A stretch of DNA of 18,541 bases from an uncultured Clostridia bacterium (GCA_934130325.1 CAKOYA010000027.1:1-18541); one strand, 5' to 3'. Counted from the first letter of the stretch, positions 8,815-15,860 are shown. Notes: generated by a model not told the origin, from the letters alone. Numbers and translations are program-made.

Positions 8815-9096
8815 ATGAAAAAAAGAATTTTTAATGTTATAGTATTTTTTATAATAAATTATTTTATATTTAATTGCATATTTAGTTTAACAGAAATGAT
8901 TATTCTAAAAATATGTGAATATAATACTAGTTTTTTGAATTTGTTTATAGAATCTATTAAAAATAATTTATTGTTCTTCACAATTATATATATTATTATT
9001 TCTATTATTATGTACTTGAAGACAAAAAATACAATAAAAAAGCTTAATGAACAATTGAAAAAATCAAGAGAGAGGAGGAAAATAAATGAAGGATAA
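8815..9096 (+). CDS. Small two-helix membrane protein linked to LytTR regulator
   Basis: Protein of 93 residues that I cannot assign to a family with certainty. Hydrophobic helices lie at about 5-30 and 51-70, joined by a short loop, and the last 23 residues are strongly basic (KTKNTIKKLNEQLKKSRERR), so the tail should be cytoplasmic and could touch DNA or the acidic part of a partner. It starts 1 nt after the LytTR stop codon with GGAGGA inside the end of that gene, so it is translated with the regulator. Position and size suit the inhibitory membrane partner of a LytTR system. DUF3021 proteins occupy the same slot but usually have four helices and about 130-150 residues, so this may be a short or divergent form. 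Confidence 0.7.
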   Translation: MKKRIFNVIVFFIINYFIFNCIFSLTEMIILKICEYNTSFLNLFIESIKNNLLFFTIIYIIISIIMYLKTKNTIKKLNEQLKKSRERRKINEG

Positions 9097-9334
9097 AAAG
9101 AACGTAATAATCGTAATTACTATAATTATTATAGTTGCAATTGGATTTGGAATCTTTAAAATATCAACTTCATATTTATTTAATGAAAATGGAAAAATTG
9201 AAGATGGACATACACAATTAATAAATCATATAAAAAGTATAGAAGATGAAGCCGAAAGGAAAAATCAAATAAATTATAGTTTAAGTCAAAATTTAATAAA
9301 TCAAGCAGAAGCAAATGAATTATATAAAAAATAA
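9086..9334 (+). CDS. Small single-helix membrane protein, last gene of the LytTR unit
   Basis: Protein of 82 residues with a basic start (MKDKK), one strong hydrophobic helix at about 7-24 and a hydrophilic C-terminal half of about 55 residues. It overlaps the preceding gene by 11 nt and has an excellent GAGGAGG site 7 nt before its ATG, so both start and coupling are well supported. The last 20 residues, SLSQNLINQAEANELYKK, resemble a SHOCT-type amphipathic helix (a loop with Ile before an acidic helix ending in Leu-x-Lys-Lys), but the match is weak. With positive-inside orientation the tail would be outside the membrane, which would be odd for SHOCT. It could be a sensor partner, a processed peptide or a transporter accessory. 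Function is not known. Confidence 0.65.
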   Translation: MKDKKNVIIVITIIIIVAIGFGIFKISTSYLFNENGKIEDGHTQLINHIKSIEDEAERKNQINYSLSQNLINQAEANELYKK

Positions 9335-9349
9335 AAGTTATAAATTTTA

Positions 9350-9381
9350 AAAAGTGCAAGAAAAAACCTTGTACTTTTTTT
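9350..9381 (+). terminator. Intrinsic terminator of the LytTR unit
   Basis: AAAAGTGCAAG (9350-9360) pairs with CTTGTACTTTT (9368-9378) over 11 bp with one G-U pair, 7-nt loop, followed by TTT, 16 nt after the stop codon. Confidence 0.85.
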
Positions 9382-9397
9382 AAAATAATGATATGAT
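9369..9397 (+). promoter_or_regulatory. Extended -10 promoter for the rml genes
   Basis: TATGAT (9392-9397) with TG one base before it, and TTGTAC (9369-9374) at 17 nt. The -35 matches poorly and overlaps the right arm of the terminator, so recognition would rest on the extended -10. Confidence 0.4.
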
Positions 9398-9462
9398 AGG
9401 CAGGAAGAAAAAAGAAAGATAAAATATATAAATAGTATTTAAGAGAGAGGAATGTGAAAATA

Positions 9463-10308
9463 ATGAAAATATTAATAACAGGAGCAAATGGAATGCTTGC
9501 AAAATCAGTAAGAGCCAGACTAAAAGAAGGAAACGAATTAATATGCACAGATGTAGCAGACCTAGACATAACAGATGAAGAAGCGGTAATGAAATTTGTA
9601 GAAGAAAATAAACCAGAATACATAGTAAACTGTGCAGCATTTACAGCAGTAGACAAAGCAGAAGAAGTATATGACTTAGCAGAAAAAATAAATGCAAACG
9701 GACCAGGAAATTTAGCAAAAGCAGCAAAAGCTGTTGATGCAACACTAGTTCATATTAGTACAGATTATGTATTTGATGGAGATTTAGATGTAACAAAATC
9801 ATATGTAGAAACAGATGCAGTAGGACCAGTTACAGTATATGGAAAAACAAAATTACATGGAGAAGAACAAGTAAAAGCAAATACAGATAAATATTATATA
9901 TTTAGAACAGCATGGTTATATGGAGATGGAAACAACTTTGTAAGAACTATGTTAAAACTAGGAAATGAAAAAGACGAAATATCAGTAGTAGCAGATCAAC
10001 ATGGAAGTCCAACATATGCAGAAGATTTAGCAAATATTATAGCAGAAGCAATAGAAAAGAAAATACCATATGGATTATATCATTCAACAAATCAAGGATT
10101 TACAACATGGTATGATTTCACTAAAAAAATATTTGAATTAGCTGACATAAAATGCGATGTAAAACCAGTAACATCAGAAGAATTTATAAGGCCAGCTAAA
10201 AGACCAAAAAATTCTAAGCTAAATAAACAAAAACTATTAGACCAAGGGGTAACAGTACCTGATTGGGAAGATGGTTTGAAACGTTATTTAGAAATAGAAT
10301 TACATTAA
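9463..10308 (+). CDS. rmlD: dTDP-4-dehydrorhamnose reductase
   Basis: Last enzyme of dTDP-L-rhamnose synthesis, reducing dTDP-4-keto-L-rhamnose with NAD(P)H in the cytoplasm. The 281-residue SDR protein starts with the cofactor loop MKILITGANGMLA (the last Gly of GxxGxxG is Ala here), then NCAAFTAVDKAE (56-67), STDYVFDG (99-106) and the catalytic pair Tyr126/Lys130 in YGKTK, followed by FRTAWLYG. A GTG at 9454 is in frame, but it is only 3 nt from GAGAGG; the ATG at 9463 gives the canonical N-terminus. Three more rml genes follow in the same direction, yet a strong terminator separates rmlD from rmlA, so it may be expressed at a different level. Confidence 0.95.
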   Translation: MKILITGANGMLAKSVRARLKEGNELICTDVADLDITDEEAVMKFVEENKPEYIVNCAAFTAVDKAEEVYDLAEKINANGPGNLAKAAKAVDATLVHISTDYVFDGDLDVTKSYVETDAVGPVTVYGKTKLHGEEQVKANTDKYYIFRTAWLYGDGNNFVRTMLKLGNEKDEISVVADQHGSPTYAEDLANIIAEAIEKKIPYGLYHSTNQGFTTWYDFTKKIFELADIKCDVKPVTSEEFIRPAKRPKNSKLNKQKLLDQGVTVPDWEDGLKRYLEIELH

Positions 10309-10315
10309 TTTAAGT

Positions 10316-10373
10316 TAATAACTATTATTAAGCACATTGTAATCCTTGTAAAGAAGTTTAATAATAGCTATTA
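10316..10373 (+). repeat. Long AT-rich inverted repeat between rmlD and rmlA
   Basis: TAATAACTATTATTAA (10316-10331) and TTAATAATAGCTATTA (10358-10373) are complementary at 15 of 16 positions around a 26-nt loop. It starts 8 nt after the rmlD stop and stands in tandem with the terminator at 10379. Its role is unclear. Confidence 0.45.
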
Positions 10374-10378
10374 TATAT

Positions 10379-10426
10379 AAAAAGGTAGATATGGAGAAGC
10401 CTACAACTCCATACTCCTACCTTTTT
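10379..10426 (+). terminator. Strong intrinsic terminator between rmlD and rmlA
   Basis: AAAAAGGTAG (10379-10388) pairs with CTACCTTTTT (10417-10426), with inner arms TATGGAG and CTCCATA. The A-run and T-run make it work in either direction. It separates two genes of one pathway. Confidence 0.8.
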
Positions 10427-10486
10427 GCTAATATAAAAATAAATACAATTACAGAAAGTCAAAACAAGAAAGGAATGAACTTTTAA

Positions 10487-11359
10487 ATGAAAAACAGAAA
10501 AGGAATAATATTAGCAGGAGGAAGTGGAACAAGATTATATCCACTAACACATGCAATATCAAAACAAATAATGCCAGTATATGACAAACCAATGATATAT
10601 TATCCATTATCAGTATTAATGGAAGCAGGAATTAGAGAAGTACTAATAATAACAACACCAAGAGACAGCGAAACATTTAAAACATTATTAGGTAATGGTT
10701 CACAATGGGGAATGAATTTTGAATATAAAATTCAAGAAAAACCAAATGGATTAGCAGAAGCTTTTATAATAGGAGAAGATTTTATAGGACAAGACAATGT
10801 AGCAATGATATTAGGAGACAACATGTTTTATGGTTCTCACTTATCAGAAATGTTAAAAAGAGCAAATGAAAGAGAAAATGAATCAACAATATTTGGTTAT
10901 AAAGTAAAAGACCCAAGAGCATATGGTGTAGTAGAAATAGATGAAAATGGAAAAGCAATTTCAATAGAAGAAAAACCAGAAAATCCAAAATCAGATTATG
11001 CAGTACCAGGACTATACTTTTACACAAATGATGTAATAGAAATAGCTAAAAATGTAAAACCATCTGCAAGGGGAGAATTAGAAATAACAACAGTAAATGA
11101 AGAATACATGAAAATGAATAAATTATATGTTGAAACATTTGGAAGAGGAATGACATGGTTTGATACAGGAACACATGATGCATTACTAGAAACAGCAAGT
11201 TTTGTACAAACAATAGAAAAAAGACAAGGCTTACAAGTATGTTGTCCAGAAGAAATAGCTTATCAAAACAAATGGATAACAGCAGAACAACTATCAGAAT
11301 TAGCTGATAAATACATGAAAACAGACTATGGAAAATATTTGAAAGCATTAATAAAATAG
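10487..11359 (+). CDS. rmlA: Glucose-1-phosphate thymidylyltransferase
   Basis: First enzyme of dTDP-L-rhamnose synthesis: dTTP plus glucose-1-phosphate gives dTDP-glucose. The 290-residue length is standard. The nucleotidyltransferase signature GGSGTRLYPLT (11-21) with KQIMPVYDKPMIYYPL is followed by ILGDNMFYG (the metal-binding Asp), the YGVVE and IEEKP motifs, PGLYFY, and TWFDTGTHDALLEA near the C-terminal third. All are typical of RmlA. AAGAAAGGA lies about 12 nt before the ATG. No clear -35/-10 pair is seen between the preceding terminator and this gene, although it probably needs its own promoter. Read-through or a cryptic site in 10427-10465 is possible. Confidence 0.97.
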   Translation: MKNRKGIILAGGSGTRLYPLTHAISKQIMPVYDKPMIYYPLSVLMEAGIREVLIITTPRDSETFKTLLGNGSQWGMNFEYKIQEKPNGLAEAFIIGEDFIGQDNVAMILGDNMFYGSHLSEMLKRANERENESTIFGYKVKDPRAYGVVEIDENGKAISIEEKPENPKSDYAVPGLYFYTNDVIEIAKNVKPSARGELEITTVNEEYMKMNKLYVETFGRGMTWFDTGTHDALLETASFVQTIEKRQGLQVCCPEEIAYQNKWITAEQLSELADKYMKTDYGKYLKALIK

Positions 11360-11427
11360 AACATATCTAAACAAAATTACACTTATATTTTACTAAAAAA
11401 GAAGTAAAAGAAAGGAAAGCGAATCAA

Positions 11428-12018
11428 ATGGGAAAATTTAAAAAAATCGAAACAAGTATTGAAGGAGTATATGTAATAGAGCCAACTGTTTTTGGAGATA
11501 ATAGAGGATACTTCATGGAAACATATAGTGAAGAAGAATTTGCAGAAATAGGATTACATTACCATTTTGTACAAGACAATCAATCAAAATCAAGAAAAGG
11601 AGTTCTAAGAGGACTACATTTCCAAAAAGAAAATACACAAAGCAAATTAGTAAGATGTATTAAAGGAGAAGTATTTGATGTAGCAGTTGACTTACGCCCA
11701 GGAAGCAAAACATATGGAAAATGGGAAGGTGTTATCTTAACAGAAGAAAACAAAAAAATGTTTATGATACCAAAAGGATTTGCACACGGATTTTTAGTAT
11801 TATCAGACGAAGCAGAATTCACATATAAATGTGATGATGTATATAATCCAACAGCTGAAGGTGGATTAGCTTGGAATGATAAAGATGTAGCTATTGATTG
11901 GCCTTTAGGAAATATGGCAGTAGAAGATTTATTGACTTCAGAAAAAGACGGAAAATGGCCATCACTTGAAGAATTAAAACAAACAGATTTATTTAAAAAT
12001 TTAAAAGTTGAAAAATAA
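11428..12018 (+). CDS. rmlC: dTDP-4-dehydrorhamnose 3,5-epimerase
   Basis: Epimerises dTDP-4-keto-6-deoxyglucose at C3 and C5. The 196-residue cupin has EPTVFGDNRGYFMETY (18-33), the RGLHFQ motif with the catalytic base His64, GEVFDVAVDLR (80-90), FMIPKGFAHGFLVL (112-125) and Tyr133, the expected general acid. It lies 68 nt after rmlA without a visible terminator and 27 nt before rmlB, so rmlA, rmlC and rmlB form one transcription unit. AAAGAAAGGAAAG precedes the ATG. Confidence 0.96.
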   Translation: MGKFKKIETSIEGVYVIEPTVFGDNRGYFMETYSEEEFAEIGLHYHFVQDNQSKSRKGVLRGLHFQKENTQSKLVRCIKGEVFDVAVDLRPGSKTYGKWEGVILTEENKKMFMIPKGFAHGFLVLSDEAEFTYKCDDVYNPTAEGGLAWNDKDVAIDWPLGNMAVEDLLTSEKDGKWPSLEELKQTDLFKNLKVEK

Positions 12019-12045
12019 TTACAATTGAAAGGAAAGAGATAAGAG

Positions 12046-13014
12046 ATGAGTAGAAATATATTAGTAACAGGAGCAGCAGGATTTATAGGAGCAAATTTTG
12101 CAGAATATTTTGTAAATAAACATCCAGATTACAATGTAATAGTATTAGATAAATTAACATATGCAGGAAATATGGACAATTTAAAAAAAGTAATGGATAA
12201 AATTACTTTTGTACAAGGAGATATATGTGACTTTGACTTTGTATTAGATTTATTCAAAAAATATGACATAAATGGAGTAATTCACTTTGCAGCAGAATCA
12301 CATGTAGATAATAGTATAAAAAATCCATTTATATTTACACATACAAATGTAATAGGAACACATACATTATTAGAAGCAGCTAAAAGAACATGGGGAGAAG
12401 GAAGCGAAAACAAATTTGTACATATATCTACAGATGAAGTGTATGGTTCTTTAAAAGAAGATGGATATTTTACAGAAACATCACCTATTAAGCCAAGTAG
12501 TCCATATTCTGCATCAAAAGCAAGTTCAGACCTAATAGCATTTGCATATAAAGAAACATTTAAAATGAATGTAAATGTAACAAATTGTTCAAATAACTAC
12601 GGACCATATCAACACAATGAAAAATTAATTCCACACATGATTAAATTAGCATTAAACAATGAAAAATTGCCAGTTTATGGAACAGGAAAAAATATAAGAG
12701 ATTGGTTATATGTAGAAGATCATTGCGAAGCAATAGATTTAGTTTTCCATAAAGGAATTTCTGGAGAAAGATATAATATTGGAGGACATAACGAAAAAAG
12801 AAATATAGAAATAGTAAAATTGATATTAAAACATTTAGGAAAATCAGAAGATTTAATCGAATATGTAGAAGATAGAAAAGGACATGATTATCGTTATGCA
12901 ATAGACCCAACTAAAATAAAAACACAATTAGGATGGGAGCCAAAAACAAAATTTGAAGATGGAATAATAAAAACAATTGATTGGTATTTAGCAAACCCAG
13001 ACTGGTTAAAATAA
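12046..13014 (+). CDS. rmlB: dTDP-glucose 4,6-dehydratase
   Basis: Second step of dTDP-L-rhamnose synthesis, an NAD-dependent SDR enzyme. The 322 residues include TGAAGFIGANF (8-18), HFAAESHVDNS (80-90), the dehydratase triad motif STDEVYGS (128-135, with Thr129-Asp130-Glu131), and YSASKASSD with Tyr154 and Lys158. RDWLYVEDHCEA and YNIGGHNEKRN follow. GAAAGGAAAGAG is well placed before the ATG. It ends the cluster; a hairpin of the GCGGAC family with a short T-run lies 52 nt downstream. No rhamnosyltransferase gene is present in the window. Confidence 0.97.
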   Translation: MSRNILVTGAAGFIGANFAEYFVNKHPDYNVIVLDKLTYAGNMDNLKKVMDKITFVQGDICDFDFVLDLFKKYDINGVIHFAAESHVDNSIKNPFIFTHTNVIGTHTLLEAAKRTWGEGSENKFVHISTDEVYGSLKEDGYFTETSPIKPSSPYSASKASSDLIAFAYKETFKMNVNVTNCSNNYGPYQHNEKLIPHMIKLALNNEKLPVYGTGKNIRDWLYVEDHCEAIDLVFHKGISGERYNIGGHNEKRNIEIVKLILKHLGKSEDLIEYVEDRKGHDYRYAIDPTKIKTQLGWEPKTKFEDGIIKTIDWYLANPDWLK

Positions 13015-13065
13015 AATATTATTAATTATTTTATTTAAAAGCCCAAATTTTCTATAAACATTAAA

Positions 13066-13110
13066 GAAGCAGACATTAATAATTATGTTATATTAATGTC
13101 CGCTTCTTTA
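13066..13110 (+). terminator. GCGGACATTAATA-family hairpin after rmlB, copy 3
   Basis: GAAGCAGACATTAATA (13066-13081) and TATTAATGTCCGCTTC (13091-13106) pair at 15 of 16 positions round a 9-nt loop, followed by TTTA. It is the best-paired copy of the dispersed repeat and sits where a terminator for the rml unit is expected. Confidence 0.6.
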
Positions 13111-13216
13111 GCATTTTAATATATATTAAAATGAATTTTACATACAATTATTAAATATAATATCATATGCTATTATATCAGCTTTTACTACAGAGCAAGA
13201 AAGGAAATAAATTTAT

Positions 13217-14089
13217 ATGAAAATAGGAATTGATATAGGTGGTAGTCATATAGCTATTGCAAAAGTAGAAGAAAATAAAATTATAGACAAAAAAGAATAC
13301 AATTATGATGAAAAATTCAAAGAAGAAATAAGAAAAAACATAGTGGAATATATAAAAAAAGAAGTATCAGAAATAATAAAAAAAGAAAAAATAGAAAAAG
13401 TAGGAATTTCAATAGCAGGAAGATTAAGAGAAAATGTATTATATATCTCTCCAAATTTAAAACAATTAGAAGGAATAAATTTTGTGGAAATATTAGAACC
13501 ATATTTTAAAATCCCAGTAACAGTAAACAAAGACAGTTTTTGTGCTGGAAAAGCGGAAAAAGTATATGGCTGTCTAAAAAAATATAATACTGCTGTTTTT
13601 TTAATAATAGGAACTGGAATAGGAGCAATAAGCTATAGAAATAATAAATTACAACGAGATGGATATGGTCATATGATAATAGAAAAAGATGGAAGACAAT
13701 GTAAATGTGGAAAAAAAGGATGTTTTGAAACATATGGCTCAATAACAGCATTAAAAAGAAGTTTACAAGAATATTTAAAAAAAGAAAATATGACAGGAAA
13801 AGAAGTACATGATTATTTAGAAGCACATCAAAATGAAGAACCAATAAAAGAAATAATAGATAATTATATACAAAACTTTTGCACAGGATTATCAAGTATA
13901 ATAGATATTGTACTACCTGAAGCAGTTGGATTTGGAGGAAGCTTCTCATATTATCAGGATTTATTTCTAGAAAAAATAGAAGAAAAATTCAAAACACAAA
14001 AACTACTAGCAGATGATAAAAGCATACCAATATTCACATTCGGAAAACTAAAAAATGATGCAGGCATTATAGGAGCAACACTATTTTAA
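13217..14089 (+). CDS. ROK-family sugar kinase or kinase-like protein
   Basis: A 290-residue ROK protein without an N-terminal DNA-binding domain, so a kinase type and not a repressor. The ATP phosphate loop IGIDIGGSHIAIA (3-15) is intact, as are the zinc site CKCGKKGC (Cys162, Cys164, Cys169 plus His152) and the second phosphate loop IIGTGIGA (130-137). The active-site motif is unusual: NKDSF (104-108) instead of NDAN, with Asp106 as the likely catalytic base, and GYGH (149-152) where ExGH is usual, so the substrate-contacting Glu is missing. Length is slightly short for a glucokinase. Typical substrates of the family are glucose, fructose, ManNAc and GlcNAc; none can be chosen here. AAGAAAGGAAA lies about 12 nt before the ATG. 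The 13111-13216 stretch shows no convincing promoter. Confidence 0.85.
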   Translation: MKIGIDIGGSHIAIAKVEENKIIDKKEYNYDEKFKEEIRKNIVEYIKKEVSEIIKKEKIEKVGISIAGRLRENVLYISPNLKQLEGINFVEILEPYFKIPVTVNKDSFCAGKAEKVYGCLKKYNTAVFLIIGTGIGAISYRNNKLQRDGYGHMIIEKDGRQCKCGKKGCFETYGSITALKRSLQEYLKKENMTGKEVHDYLEAHQNEEPIKEIIDNYIQNFCTGLSSIIDIVLPEAVGFGGSFSYYQDLFLEKIEEKFKTQKLLADDKSIPIFTFGKLKNDAGIIGATLF

Positions 14090-14090
14090 T

Positions 14091-14127
14091 GCAGATGTTT
14101 TTGGGGACGGACTCAAAAAACATCTGC
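14091..14127 (+). repeat. GGGGACGGACTC hairpin repeat, copy 1 (after ROK gene)
   Basis: GCAGATGTTTTT (14091-14102) pairs with AAAAACATCTGC (14116-14127) around a loop holding GGGGACGGACTC. It begins 2 nt after the stop codon. No T-run follows, so it is not a standard terminator. Confidence 0.75.
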
Positions 14128-14137
14128 AGAACAAAAA

Positions 14138-14150
14138 GAGGACATTAATA
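14138..14150 (+). repeat. Single arm of the GCGGACATTAATA repeat
   Basis: GAGGACATTAATA differs by one base from the left arm of the GCGGACATTAATA family. No second arm is found, so this looks like a decayed or half copy. Confidence 0.35.
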
Positions 14151-14251
14151 ACATTGGCACTTATAAAAATAAAATAATAAAAATCGACAAAAACATTTCA
14201 AAATTTACAAAAAAACATAATATATATAAAGATTGAAAGGAGGAGTAAATT

Positions 14252-14827
14252 TTGAAAGTAAAAGGTAAAAAAATAGGATATGTACTTACAGGATCATTTT
14301 GCACATTCAGTAAAACAATACCAATTATAAAAGAACTAGTAAAAAATGAAGCAGAAGTAATACCTATAATGTCCTACAATAGTTATAAATTAGACACAAA
14401 ATTTGGCAAAGCACAAGATTTTATTAATGAAATAGAAGAAATAACAGGGAAAAAGATAATACACACTATACAAGAAGCTGAACCAATAGGACCAAAGAAA
14501 ATGACAGATATAATGGTAATAGCACCATGTTCAGGAAACACAATATCAAAACTTGCATGTGATATAATAGATACACCAGCAACAATGGCAGCCAAATCAC
14601 ATTTAAGGAATAATCGTCCATTAGTAATAGCAGTATCAACCAATAATGGATTAGGTTCAAATGCAGAAAACATAGGTAAATTATTGTATAGAAGAAATTA
14701 TTATTTTGTGCCATTTAAGCAAGACAATCCAATAACAAAACCAAGGTCAATTGTAGCAGATTTCAATATGATAATAAAAACAATAGAATTTGCATTAGAT
14801 GAAGAACAAATAAGCCCTATAATATAA
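14252..14827 (+). CDS. spoVFB: Dipicolinate synthase subunit B
   Basis: Flavoprotein-type subunit of dipicolinate synthase, which makes the dipicolinic acid stored with calcium in the spore core and acts in the mother cell. The 191 residues follow the family closely: KGKKIGYVLTGSFCTFSK (4-21), the AEPIGPKKM segment, MVIAPCSGNTISKLACDI with the flavin-type PCSGNT loop, TMAAKSHLRNNRPLVIAVSTN, and FVPFKQDNPITKP near the end. TTG start with a perfect AAAGGAGGAG site 7 nt upstream. Subunit A (spoVFA), normally just upstream, is not present: the upstream gene is a ROK protein. The gene shows that the organism probably sporulates. CATAATATA at 14216-14224 resembles a mother-cell sigma-factor -10 (CATANNNTA) but no matching -35 is seen. 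Confidence 0.93.
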   Translation: MKVKGKKIGYVLTGSFCTFSKTIPIIKELVKNEAEVIPIMSYNSYKLDTKFGKAQDFINEIEEITGKKIIHTIQEAEPIGPKKMTDIMVIAPCSGNTISKLACDIIDTPATMAAKSHLRNNRPLVIAVSTNNGLGSNAENIGKLLYRRNYYFVPFKQDNPITKPRSIVADFNMIIKTIEFALDEEQISPII

Positions 14828-14834
14828 TTCATTA

Positions 14835-14879
14835 GTGTTTTTGGGGTCGGTGTTTTTGGGGCCGGACTCAAAAAACATC
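14835..14879 (+). repeat. GGGGACGGACTC hairpin repeat, copy 2, with duplicated left half
   Basis: GTGTTTTTGGGG occurs twice in a row (14835-14846 and 14850-14861 with small changes) before CCGGACTCAAAAAACATC. The inner half pairs GGTGTTTTT with AAAAAACATC using one wobble pair. It starts 7 nt after the spoVFB stop. Confidence 0.65.
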
Positions 14880-14933
14880 AACATTTTAACGACAAAGAGA
14901 ATATCAATAAAGAGTAAAAAAGGAAGGAAAAAA

Positions 14934-15731
14934 ATGGAGAAAAAGACAGTAAAAATAATGGGAATATCAATATGGAGAATTTTAGCATATTTCATAATAT
15001 ATAGTTTTTTTGGATATATAATAGAAACAATATTTGGAATAGTGACAAAAGGAGTATGGGAAAGTAGACAAAGCTTTTTGTATGGGCCATTTTGTGCGAT
15101 ATATGGACTAGGAGCCTGTATAATGATAATATTCTTATATAAATATGGTAAAAAATACAATGCACTATTTTTAGGAGGATTTATAATAGGCTCAATAATT
15201 GAATATCTCGTAAGCTGGATAGGGGAGATGATACTAGGAGTAAAATGGTGGGATTATTCAGATATGCCATTAAATATAAATGGAAGAGTATGTGTATATT
15301 TTTCACTATTTTGGGGATTTTTATCAATATATTTAATGGCATCATTGAATCCCAAAATAGATAAACTAATAAATTGGATAAAAAGCAAATTTACTATAAA
15401 GACATTAAAAATATCAACAATAGTAGTAACAATATTTTTATTTATAGATTGTATATTAACAGCATTTGCATTAGATTTCTTTTTAGTAAGAATGATATAT
15501 ACAAATGATATTCAAGTTCCAAATAGGGAAAAAATAGACGCACAATATGTATCAATATATGAAGAAAACGAAAATTTGTCAAAATTTATTTACAAATTTT
15601 GGGACAACAGAAAAATGATAAAAACATTTCCTAACATAAAAGTCCAAGATGTAAATGGAAATATTTTATATATGGACAGTTATCTGGATATTCAGCCATA
15701 TTATATGAAAATTTTTTCTGAAAAAGAATGA
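14934..15731 (+). CDS. CmpB-like membrane protein ('putative ABC transporter type IV' family)
   Basis: Protein of 265 residues with about five membrane helices. The N-terminal half matches the conserved part of PF06541-type proteins: FIIYSFFGYIIETIFG near the start, then RQSFLYGPFCAIYGLGA, then GGFIIGSIIEYLVSWIGE and KWWDYSD, then a FSLFWGFLSIYLM helix. The family is named after an ABC transporter, but the transport role has never been convincing, and no ATPase is next to it here. The C-terminal 65 residues after the last helix are charged and probably cytoplasmic. Start at ATG 14934 follows AGGAAGGA by 5 nt. An in-frame GTG at 14835 lies inside a repeat element and is rejected. A gene-oriented hairpin follows the stop. 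Confidence 0.85.
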   Translation: MEKKTVKIMGISIWRILAYFIIYSFFGYIIETIFGIVTKGVWESRQSFLYGPFCAIYGLGACIMIIFLYKYGKKYNALFLGGFIIGSIIEYLVSWIGEMILGVKWWDYSDMPLNINGRVCVYFSLFWGFLSIYLMASLNPKIDKLINWIKSKFTIKTLKISTIVVTIFLFIDCILTAFALDFFLVRMIYTNDIQVPNREKIDAQYVSIYEENENLSKFIYKFWDNRKMIKTFPNIKVQDVNGNILYMDSYLDIQPYYMKIFSEKE

Positions 15732-15734
15732 GTT

Positions 15735-15774
15735 GATGTTTTTTGTGTTTTTAGGGACGGACTCAAAAAACATC
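15735..15774 (+). repeat. GGGGACGGACTC hairpin repeat, copy 3 (after CmpB-like gene)
   Basis: GATGTTTTTT (15735-15744) pairs perfectly with AAAAAACATC (15765-15774). The loop contains GTGTTTTT and AGGGACGGACTC. It begins 3 nt after the stop codon and is in the same sense as the gene. Confidence 0.7.
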
Positions 15775-15829
15775 ACTCTTACATGCTATAAAAAATAATA
15801 AATGTTATATTTAAATAAATTTTTAAGTT

Positions 15830-15860
15830 AGTGTTTTTTGAGTCCGTCCCCAAAAACACT
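15830..15860 (-). repeat. GGGGACGGACTC hairpin repeat, copy 4 (after integrase gene, minus sense)
   Basis: On the minus strand AGTGTTTTTGGGG leads into ACGGACTC and AAAAAACACT, with outer arms AGTGTTTTT and AAAAACACT. It lies 1 nt beyond the stop codon of the minus-strand recombinase gene, so again it follows the gene sense. The 15775-15829 gap between copies 3 and 4 shows nothing else. Confidence 0.7.

Noticed and set aside
14835..14933. N-terminal extension of the CmpB-like protein from a GTG at 14835
   Set aside because: The extension would be encoded by the hairpin repeat and lacks a ribosome site; the ATG at 14934 has one.
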